Below are positions 12,651 through 19,012 of a stretch of 19,012 nucleotides of DNA, piece by piece. Positions within the stretch are counted from its first letter, which is position 1. The number at the start of each line of letters is the position of its first letter. A model generated the notes under the pieces. It saw only the letters and a program-made list of their open reading frames with translations, made no database searches and was not told the DNA's origin. This DNA is from an uncultured Collinsella sp. (lineage in GTDB: Bacteria > Actinomycetota > Coriobacteriia > Coriobacteriales > Coriobacteriaceae): NCBI GenBank assembly GCA_900755005.1, contig CAAEEX010000027.1:1-19012 (forward strand), read 5' to 3'. A program made the translations under genes and the position numbers.

Positions 12651-14705
12651 TTACATAATGCCGCAGAACGCGAGCAGCATGTCGATGAGCTTGATGAATA
12701 CGAACGGGGCAACGATGCCGCCCAGACCCCACACGAGCAGGTTGTGGATCAGCAGCTGTCCGGACGGCACCTCGCGGTACTTAACGCCCTTCAGCGCGGC
12801 CGGGATCAGCGCGACGATAACGAGCGCGTTATAGATGATGGCCGAAAGAACCGCGGACAGCGGGCTTGCCAGACCGAGGATGTTGAGCGCGCCAAGGCCC
12901 GGGTAGATCGGCGAGAACAGGGCCGGGATGATAGCGAAGTACTTCGCCATGTCGTTGGCGACCGAGAAGGTCGTGAGCGAACCGCGGGTCATGAGCAGCT
13001 GCTTGCCGATACGCACGACCTCGATGAGCTTGGTGGGGCTGGAGTCGAGGTCGACCATATTGCCGGCCTCCTTGGCAGCCTGGGTGCCCGTGTTCATGGC
13101 CACGGCGACATCCGCCTGCGCCAGCGCCGGCGCGTCGTTGGTGCCGTCGCCGGTCATGGCGACCAGGTGGCCCTCACGCTGGAACTCGCGGATCTTCTCG
13201 AGCTTGCCCTCAGGGGTGGCCTCGGCCAGGAAGTCGTCAACGCCGGCCTCGGCGGCGATTGCCGCGGCGGTGAGCGGGTTGTCGCCCGTCACCATGATGG
13301 TCTTGATGCCCATCTTGCGCAGGTCGGCGAACTTCTCCTTAACGCCGGACTTGATGATGTCCTTGAGGTACACAACGCCCAGCACGCGGCAGTTCTTGGT
13401 CACGACCAGCGGGGTGCCGCCGGCCTTGGCGATGCGCTCGACGGCCTCGTCGCACTCCTGGGAGAACACGCCGCCGGCTGCCTCCACATAGGTGCGCACG
13501 GAATCGGCAGCGCCCTTGCGGATCTCATTGCCCTCGTAGTTCACACCGGACATGCGGGTCGCCGCGGTGAAGGGGATGAACTCCATACCCTTATCCTCGA
13601 GTGTGCGGCCGCGCAGACCGAACTGCTCCTTGGCGAGCACAACGATGGAACGGCCTTCGGGGGTCTCGTCGGCCAGCGAGGAAAGCTGGGCGGCATCGGC
13701 CAGCTCCGCGGGATCGATGCCGTCGACCGGGATGAACTCGGCGGCTTGGCGGTTACCCAGGGTGATGGTGCCGGTCTTGTCGAGCATGAGGATGTCGACG
13801 TCGCCGGCGGCCTCGATGGCGCGGCCGGACATGGCCAGCACGTTGGCCTCGTTCAGACGGCTCATGCCGGCGATGCCGATGGCGGAAAGAAGGGCGCCGA
13901 TGGTAGTAGGAGCCAGGCACACGAGCAGCGCCACGAGCGTGGTCACGGCCGTGGGGTTGTCCATGTCGTTAAGACCGACCGAGAAGCAGGAGTAACAATA
14001 CAGGGCCAGCGTGACCAGGATAAAGACGATGGAGAGGGCCACCAGGAAGATCTCCAGAGCGATCTCGTTAGGGGTCTTCTTGCGCGCGGCACCCTCGACC
14101 ATCGCGATCATTTTGTCCAGGAAGCTCTGGCCGGGCTCACTGGAGATCTTGACGATGATCCAGTCGGACAGCACCGTGGTACCGCCGGTAACGGCAGAGC
14201 GGTCGCCGCCGGCCTCGCGGACCACGGGGGCGGACTCGCCGGTGATGGCGGACTCGTCAACGGAAGCAGCGCCCTCGATGACGTCGCCGTCGCCGGGAAT
14301 CTGCTCGCCGGCGCGTACGATCACCAGGTCGCCGCGCGTGAGCTCGGTGCCGGGAACGACGGTGAAGTGCTCCTTGTCCTCAACGGACTCGATGCGATGG
14401 GCCTCGACATCCTTCTTGGCCGCACGCAGGGAATCGGCCTGGGCCTTACCGCGGCCCTCGGCAAGCGCCTCGGCGAAGTTCGAGAACAGGTCGGTAAGCC
14501 ACAGGATGACCGCGATGGCGACCACATAGTAGGTGGGCACACCCGCGTCCTGCACACCGAAAATGGAAGCGACGGCCAGGACGGAGGTCATGACGGCGGA
14601 AAGCCACACCAGGAACATGACCGGGTTTTGAATCTGGACGCGAGGATCCAGCTTGGCAAACGAGTCGCGGACCGCGCGGCCCATCATGTCTTTTTGCATA
14701 GTCAT
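12651..14705 (-). CDS. kdpB: K+-transporting P-type ATPase subunit B (KdpB)
   Basis: The catalytic subunit of KdpFABC; it hydrolyses ATP in the cytoplasm to drive potassium import. The 684 residues match the family length (about 680). Visible motifs are TGES (155-158), whose serine corresponds to the inhibitory phosphorylation site known in E. coli, the phosphorylation motif D309-KTGT, MVTGDN, and MTGDGTNDAPAL in the hinge. Membrane helices lie near residues 30-75, 215-275 and in the C-terminal third. The ATG at 14705 follows GGAGG; a second ATG at 14699 is possible. It lies 16 bases after the kdpA stop. Nothing is broken or missing. Confidence 0.97.
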   Translation of the reverse strand: MTMQKDMMGRAVRDSFAKLDPRVQIQNPVMFLVWLSAVMTSVLAVASIFGVQDAGVPTYYVVAIAVILWLTDLFSNFAEALAEGRGKAQADSLRAAKKDVEAHRIESVEDKEHFTVVPGTELTRGDLVIVRAGEQIPGDGDVIEGAASVDESAITGESAPVVREAGGDRSAVTGGTTVLSDWIIVKISSEPGQSFLDKMIAMVEGAARKKTPNEIALEIFLVALSIVFILVTLALYCYSCFSVGLNDMDNPTAVTTLVALLVCLAPTTIGALLSAIGIAGMSRLNEANVLAMSGRAIEAAGDVDILMLDKTGTITLGNRQAAEFIPVDGIDPAELADAAQLSSLADETPEGRSIVVLAKEQFGLRGRTLEDKGMEFIPFTAATRMSGVNYEGNEIRKGAADSVRTYVEAAGGVFSQECDEAVERIAKAGGTPLVVTKNCRVLGVVYLKDIIKSGVKEKFADLRKMGIKTIMVTGDNPLTAAAIAAEAGVDDFLAEATPEGKLEKIREFQREGHLVAMTGDGTNDAPALAQADVAVAMNTGTQAAKEAGNMVDLDSSPTKLIEVVRIGKQLLMTRGSLTTFSVANDMAKYFAIIPALFSPIYPGLGALNILGLASPLSAVLSAIIYNALVIVALIPAALKGVKYREVPSGQLLIHNLLVWGLGGIVAPFVFIKLIDMLLAFCGIM

Positions 14706-14721
14706 AAATCTGCGCCCTCCT

Positions 14722-16545
14722 TTACGCAATCATCTGGAAGAACTCGGCAACGGGGCCAAGCGCCAGGGCCGGGAAGAAGCTCAGGGCACCGATCAGCAGA
14801 ACGATGAACACGAGCAGGAATACGAACATGCCGTTGGTGGTAGACAGGGTACCGGCGCTCTCGGCGACCTTGCCCTTCTTGGCCAGCGAGCCGGCGATAG
14901 CCAGCGTACCGATGATGGGCATGAAGCGGGCGAACAGCATCTCGAGGCCGAGCATGACGTTGATCCAGGGAATGTTGCAGTTCATGCCTGCAAACGCCGA
15001 GCCGTTGTTGCCGCCGCATGAGGTGAAGGCATACAGCGCCTCGGAGAAGCCGTGCGCGCCACCATTGTTGAGCTGGTCGGCAAGACCGGGCACCATGCAG
15101 GCGATGGCCGAGCACACCAGAATGGCAAACGGAGTTGCCAAGCACAGGACAACTGCCCAGCGCATCTCGCCCGGCTCGATCTTCTTGCCCAGGAACTCAG
15201 GCGTGCGTCCGACCATGAGGCCGGCGATGAACACTGTGAGGATGGCGAAGCCGATCATGCCGTACAGGCCGCAGCCCACGCCGCCGAAGACGACCTCGCC
15301 CAGAGCAATCTGGAGCATCTGGACAAAACCGCCCAGCGGGGTGTAGGAGTCGTGCATGGAGTTAACCGAGCCGTTGGAAGCAGCCGTCGTGAAAGCGGAC
15401 CAGGTAGAAGAGGAGGCGATACCGAAACGGCTCTCCTTGCCCTCCATGTTGCCGCCGGCCTGGCCGTCGGTCATCTCGATATTGACCGCTCCGCCATCGG
15501 CCAGCTGCGGGGTGCCCGCATGCTCGTTGACGGCGATGATGCCGGTGAAGATCACCAGCAGGATGAACATGGCGGCAAAGATGGCCTTGCCCTGCTTGGT
15601 GTTCTTGACGCCGATACCGAAGGCGAAGCAACAGGCGGCCGGAATCAGCAGCAGGCTGGTCATCTCGATGATGTTGGTGAAGGCACTGGGGTTCTCATAC
15701 GGATGGGCGGAGTTCACGCCGAAGAAGCCGCCGCCGTTGGTGCCGGACTGCTTGATGGCGACCTGAGGAGCCGCGGGACCCTGGGGCAGGAACTGCTCGG
15801 TGACCACGCGCGCGCCCTCGACAACCTTGCCGTCGACCTTGACCGTGTCGCCCTCAATCTGGGCGCCGTCGATGACGCTCCAGCCGCCGTCTGCATTAGG
15901 CTGAACAGCGACGGGTTCTACGAGCTCAGCCTTCTGAGCCGGCTGGAAGTTGGAGATGACGCCACCGGCAGCCAGGCAGATGCCGAACACGAGGTTCAGC
16001 GGGATGAGCACATACAGGACGGTGCGGGTGAGGTCGACCCAGAAGGAACCCAGACCCTGCTCCTTGACCTGACGGAAGCCGCGGATCAGCGCGAACATGA
16101 CCGCGATACCGGTGCCAGCGGAAACGAAGTTCTGCACAGTGAGACCCATGAACTGCACAAGGTAGGACAGGGTGGTCTCACCGGAGTAGGACTGCCAGTT
16201 GGTGTTGGTTATGAAGGAAGCAGCCGTATTGAACGACAGGTCCCATGACACACCCGGCAGGTGCTGGGGATTGCCTGGCAAGAAGGACTGAAGCGCCTGG
16301 AGTGCCACAAGAGTCACGAGGCCGATCCCCGAAAAGACCAGCACGCTCGCCAGATAGCGCCTACACCCCATCTGTTCTGCCGCGTCGATGCGAAGCAGAC
16401 GATAGACGCCACGCTCCACAGGAGCAATCACAGGCGACAGGAACGTATGCTCACCATCCATGATATGGGCCATGAACCGACCGAGCGGAACGGCCAGGAC
16501 GACGAGTACGGCAAAGTACAAGATGTACTGAATCGCAGCGTCCAT
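14722..16545 (-). CDS. kdpA: K+-transporting ATPase subunit A (KdpA)
   Basis: The potassium-channel-like subunit of KdpFABC, with about ten membrane helices and four selectivity-filter loops. Loops visible include TNTNWQSY (113-120), GTNGGGFF (268-275) and SCGGNNGSAF in the third repeat. At 607 residues it is about 50 longer than E. coli KdpA. The excess lies in the extracytoplasmic loop at about residues 203-257, before the second filter. Within it VKVDGKVVEGARVVTEQF resembles the KdpC segment IKVDGKVVGSELIGQNF, and 22 bases (15821-15842) are identical to kdpC. The ATG at 16545 is three bases after the kdpF stop, and GAGGAG lies within the end of kdpF. Confidence 0.96.
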   Translation of the reverse strand: MDAAIQYILYFAVLVVLAVPLGRFMAHIMDGEHTFLSPVIAPVERGVYRLLRIDAAEQMGCRRYLASVLVFSGIGLVTLVALQALQSFLPGNPQHLPGVSWDLSFNTAASFITNTNWQSYSGETTLSYLVQFMGLTVQNFVSAGTGIAVMFALIRGFRQVKEQGLGSFWVDLTRTVLYVLIPLNLVFGICLAAGGVISNFQPAQKAELVEPVAVQPNADGGWSVIDGAQIEGDTVKVDGKVVEGARVVTEQFLPQGPAAPQVAIKQSGTNGGGFFGVNSAHPYENPSAFTNIIEMTSLLLIPAACCFAFGIGVKNTKQGKAIFAAMFILLVIFTGIIAVNEHAGTPQLADGGAVNIEMTDGQAGGNMEGKESRFGIASSSTWSAFTTAASNGSVNSMHDSYTPLGGFVQMLQIALGEVVFGGVGCGLYGMIGFAILTVFIAGLMVGRTPEFLGKKIEPGEMRWAVVLCLATPFAILVCSAIACMVPGLADQLNNGGAHGFSEALYAFTSCGGNNGSAFAGMNCNIPWINVMLGLEMLFARFMPIIGTLAIAGSLAKKGKVAESAGTLSTTNGMFVFLLVFIVLLIGALSFFPALALGPVAEFFQMIA

Positions 16546-16548
16546 AGT

Positions 16549-16635
16549 TTACGAATCACTCCTCATCAGAATGTAGATGTAATAGATAAGAAGTCCAATG
16601 CAGACGACTCCGATGATGGGAATGAGGATGTCCAT
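16549..16635 (-). CDS. kdpF: KdpF small membrane subunit
   Basis: A 28-codon frame at the head of the kdp operon. It starts MDILIPIIGVVCIGLL, continues as a single hydrophobic helix and ends with a polar MRSDS tail. KdpF in other bacteria is a 25-30-residue single-span peptide that stabilises the KdpABC complex, and it sits directly before kdpA as here, with a three-base gap. GAAAGGGG lies six bases before the ATG. It is easy to miss in automatic annotation because of its size. Confidence 0.85.
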   Translation of the reverse strand: MDILIPIIGVVCIGLLIYYIYILMRSDS

Positions 16636-16725
16636 TTACCGCCCCTTTCACACGCGGTCCGATGTCTCGGACGCCTGCCCTCGCAAGCGTCTGGGGACAG
16701 TAAACGCTTCTAGGGATTAAAGAGG

Positions 16726-16745
16726 CGTGAGGGCCGGGGCTCACG
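16726..16745. promoter_or_regulatory. palindrome in the kdpF/kdpD divergent region
   Basis: CGTGAG (16726-16731) and CTCACG (16740-16745) form an inverted repeat around an eight-base G/C-rich centre, just left of the direct repeats. A smaller one, GTCCGA-TGTC-TCGGAC (16657-16672), lies in the kdpF leader. Either may be an operator or an RNA hairpin. Confidence 0.35.
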
Positions 16746-16748
16746 TCC

Positions 16749-16770
16749 TTAAGATGCCGTAAAGATGCAG
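16749..16770. promoter_or_regulatory. 11-bp direct repeat, candidate KdpE binding site
   Basis: TTAAGATGCCG (16749-16759) is followed immediately by TAAAGATGCAG (16760-16770). Direct repeats at an 11-bp step are the usual DNA site of OmpR/PhoB-type response regulators, the family of KdpE. The site lies between the divergent kdpF and kdpD genes, so one array could serve both. KdpE itself would be expected after kdpD, beyond the window. Confidence 0.55.
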
Positions 16771-16777
16771 GTAGAAA

Positions 16778-16807
16778 GCACTATTGCAGCTGCAGTGCGC
16801 CTATACT
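16778..16807 (+). promoter_or_regulatory. kdpD promoter with palindrome
   Basis: TATACT (16802-16807) is a good -10 hexamer, 72 bases before the kdpD ATG. The -35 is weak, consistent with activation from the direct repeats about 30 bases upstream. The palindrome GCACT-ATTGCAGCTGC-AGTGC (16778-16798) occupies the -35 region. A further hairpin, GCATAC (16819-16824) with GTATGC (16842-16847), lies in the leader. Confidence 0.45.
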
Positions 16808-16879
16808 CGACCTCGCGAGCATACAGTGGCGTCCTCACCGCGTATGCACGCATGGGCAACACTTCAGAAAGGCTACGCT

Positions 16880-19012
16880 ATGCAGCGCGACGCATCGGAC
16901 ACTCGCGTCAATCCAGACCTCATCCTCAAGGCAATTGAGAAAGACGAGGTCGCCGATGACGCTCGAACCAGCCGGGGACACCTCAAGATTTTCTTTGGCT
17001 ACGCTGCTGGCACAGGCAAAACCTATGCGATGCTTCAAGCCGCCCACGCCGCCAAGCGGCGAGGTGTCGACGTCGTCGCGGGATACATCGAGCCGCACGA
17101 ACGTCCGGCAACTGCCCATCTTGCACAAGGGCTTGAGAACGTGCCCTGTAAACTCATCGAGCACAACGGCATTGCGCTCAGCGAGTTCGATCTAGATGCG
17201 GCTATCGAACGCGCCCCTCAGCTCATCCTTGTCGACGAGCTCGCCCATACGAATGCGCCGGGGTCTCGCCACGACAAACGCTATCAAGACGTCGAGGAAC
17301 TTCTACATGCGGGCATCGACGTCTATACGACCGTGAACGTTCAGCATATCGAGAGCCTAAACGACATGGTTGCATCCATCACCGGCGTTGTCGTGAGCGA
17401 ACGAATCCCCGACCGTATCTTCGATGATGCCGACCAGGTCGAGCTCGTCGACATAGAGCCCGAAGACCTACTTGAGCGCCTTCGCGCCGGTCTCGTCTAC
17501 CGTCCCGCACAAGCCGACCGAGCGCAACAGCATTTTTTTACCGTCGAGAACCTCACCGCACTCCGAGAAATCGCGCTGCGCCGCTGCGCCGATCGCACCG
17601 GCCACCTCACAGACGCCGCACGCGTGCTGGGAAACCGTGACTACTACACCAGGGAGCGTATCTTAGTCTGCGTCTCCCCGGCGCCGACCAATCCCCGCAT
17701 CGTCCGTGCCGCCGCACGCATGGCGAAAGCGTTTCGCAGCGAGCTCGTCGCCCTGTTCGTAGAGAGCCCGCGCACGCAAGCCATGAGCGATGATGAGCGC
17801 GCCAAGCTTGCAGCCAATATCGCCCTAGCCGAGCAGCTCGGAGCACATATGGAAACCGTCTATGGCGACGACGTCGCGTTTCAGATCTCCGAGTTCGCGC
17901 GCCTGTCGGGTATTTCGAAGATCGTCATGGGACGCACGGGCGAGCACAGCAGCGTCCGTCAGGCCCTCTTTGGCCGCAAATCTCTCGTAGAACAGCTCAT
18001 AGCATTCGCCCCGAACCTCGACATTTACATCATTCCAGACCAGTCGACTCCGCCCTCCCGGCCCAAAGGACGCCGGCATGCGCTCGCCCTGCAGCCGCCC
18101 AGCAGCCGAAACGTGCTTCGCACGCTGGCCCTCTCTCTTGTTGCCACGGCGATCGGCACGGCTTTCCGCCATCTGGGATTTGCCGATTCCAGCATCATAT
18201 CCCTCTATATCCTCACGGCCCTGCTGACCGCCGTCACCACGACGGGGCGTATCTGCACGATCGTATCGAGCGTGCTCTCTGTAGTGCTTTACAACTTCTG
18301 CTTCGTCACGCCTCTGTTTTCGCTCGCCAGCTACGACCGAAGCTATCTGGTCACGTTCGGCATCATGTTCGCTACCGCTATGGTCGCCGGCGAGTTAACT
18401 GCGCGCATCGCCGACAACGCCCGTACCTCCGCCGAGAACGCATTCAAAACGCGTGTACTCCTCGAAACGAACCAGCTCTTGCAGCAAGCCCATAGCGCGG
18501 AGGAGTGCGCCCGCGTCGCCATGAACCAACTCGTCAAACTGCTAAAACTCGACGTGGTCTTCTACCCCGCCGAACACGGCACGCTCGGCAAGGCGCTCTA
18601 TGAGTCCGCTGGCACCGAAAACCGATCCGCGTCGCTGCTCACCGACTACGAGCGCGCCGTTGCAACCTGGACCTTCACCAACAACAAGCGCGCGGGCGCA
18701 AGCACGCGGACCCTGCCTGAGGCGCGCTGTCTCTACCTCGCGGTTCGCACCGGCGACAAGGTATTCGGTGTCATCGGCATCGCCCTGGAGGGGCGCGAGA
18801 CCGAAGCCTTCGAGCATTCGATCGTCCTATCTATCGTAGGTGAATGCGCCTTGGCGCTCGAAAGTGACCGAGCGGCGCAAGAGCGCGAAGAGGCTGCGGT
18901 CTTGGCGAAAAACGAGCAGCTGCGCGCCAACCTTTTGCGCTCCATCGGCCACGATTTGAGGACACCCCTCACGGCTATATCCGGATCTGCGGCAATCCTT
19001 CGGAAGAGAGAC
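16880..19012 (+). CDS. kdpD: osmosensitive K+ channel sensor histidine kinase KdpD (3' end beyond window)
   Basis: The sensor kinase of the KdpD/KdpE two-component system that switches on kdpFABC at low potassium. The visible 711 codons are open to the window edge. Domains in order: the KdpD N-terminal domain (about residues 30-240) with Walker A GYAAGTGKT (40-48) and Walker B ILVDE (116-120); a universal-stress-like domain (about 258-385); a four-helix membrane domain (about 411-510); a GAF-like region (about 525-650); and the H-box IGHDLRTPLTAISG with phospho-acceptor H691. The ATPase catalytic domain is cut off by the window. GAAAGG (16867-16872) lies seven bases before the ATG. It is divergent from kdpFABC across a shared regulatory region. 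Confidence 0.95.
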   Translation, partial: MQRDASDTRVNPDLILKAIEKDEVADDARTSRGHLKIFFGYAAGTGKTYAMLQAAHAAKRRGVDVVAGYIEPHERPATAHLAQGLENVPCKLIEHNGIALSEFDLDAAIERAPQLILVDELAHTNAPGSRHDKRYQDVEELLHAGIDVYTTVNVQHIESLNDMVASITGVVVSERIPDRIFDDADQVELVDIEPEDLLERLRAGLVYRPAQADRAQQHFFTVENLTALREIALRRCADRTGHLTDAARVLGNRDYYTRERILVCVSPAPTNPRIVRAAARMAKAFRSELVALFVESPRTQAMSDDERAKLAANIALAEQLGAHMETVYGDDVAFQISEFARLSGISKIVMGRTGEHSSVRQALFGRKSLVEQLIAFAPNLDIYIIPDQSTPPSRPKGRRHALALQPPSSRNVLRTLALSLVATAIGTAFRHLGFADSSIISLYILTALLTAVTTTGRICTIVSSVLSVVLYNFCFVTPLFSLASYDRSYLVTFGIMFATAMVAGELTARIADNARTSAENAFKTRVLLETNQLLQQAHSAEECARVAMNQLVKLLKLDVVFYPAEHGTLGKALYESAGTENRSASLLTDYERAVATWTFTNNKRAGASTRTLPEARCLYLAVRTGDKVFGVIGIALEGRETEAFEHSIVLSIVGECALALESDRAAQEREEAAVLAKNEQLRANLLRSIGHDLRTPLTAISGSAAILRKRD

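Noticed and set aside
12441..14807. A very long open frame (788 codons) on the plus strand opposite kdpB and part of kdpC
   Set aside because: It is antisense to clear kdp genes, has low-complexity G/D/H/R-rich translation, and no ribosome binding site; it results from GC-rich codon bias.
15052..16248. Long plus-strand frame opposite kdpA, with similar frames opposite the dehydratase (3658-4635, 4651-5499) and the flavoenzyme (9928-11073)
   Set aside because: All mirror strong genes on the other strand and show no recognisable protein features.
16636..16879. Possible c-di-AMP (ydaO-type) riboswitch ahead of the kdp genes
   Set aside because: The leaders are short and I see none of that riboswitch's conserved sequence blocks, only small hairpins and the direct repeat.

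Overview
The window looks like chromosomal DNA of a GC-rich anaerobic gut actinobacterium, most probably class Coriobacteriia (Collinsella-like). This is an inference from base composition, codon choice, GAAAGG-type ribosome binding sites and gene repertoire; no rRNA or other phylogenetic marker is present. No tRNA, rRNA, CRISPR array or transposase gene was found.

Left part (1-9.8 kb): a sugar-acid catabolic region spread over several transcription units. It starts with KDPG aldolase (+, 137-778) and a convergent FCD-type GntR regulator (-, 1170-1862). Further right are a gluconate-type GntP permease followed by an IlvD/Edd dehydratase (both -, 6951-3703). A second FCD-type GntR regulator is divergent from them (+, 7186-7878), followed by a KduD/DhuD-like dehydrogenase (+, 8038-8847) and an RpiB-like isomerase of the DhuI type (+, 9088-9729). 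Read together, unsaturated uronate (DHU) from host glycosaminoglycans would be isomerised and reduced to 2-keto-3-deoxygluconate (KDG). A GntP-imported sugar acid could be dehydrated to KDG as well. KDG would be phosphorylated by a kinase not in the window and then split by the aldolase to pyruvate and glyceraldehyde-3-phosphate.

Between 1.99 and 3.6 kb an orphan AAA+/Orc1-Cdc6-like ATPase gene interrupts the sugar-acid genes. A 160-bp long inverted repeat and a block of 10-bp tandem repeats lie upstream of it, and a cluster of four 20-bp palindromes lies downstream. This is the least explained part of the window.

Right part (9.8-19 kb): an old-yellow-enzyme/2,4-dienoyl-CoA reductase-type flavin/Fe-S oxidoreductase (-), then the high-affinity potassium uptake operon kdpFABC (-, 16635-12048) with a 28-codon kdpF. 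Divergent from it is the sensor kinase gene kdpD (+, from 16880, cut by the window end just after its H-box). The divergent kdp promoter region carries an 11-bp direct repeat typical of OmpR-family (KdpE) sites.

A palindromic repeat of about 63 bp occurs three times between genes (1091, 9000, 11919); the third copy is followed by a T-run and looks like the terminator of kdpFABC. Several other strong hairpins and operator-like palindromes are listed individually.
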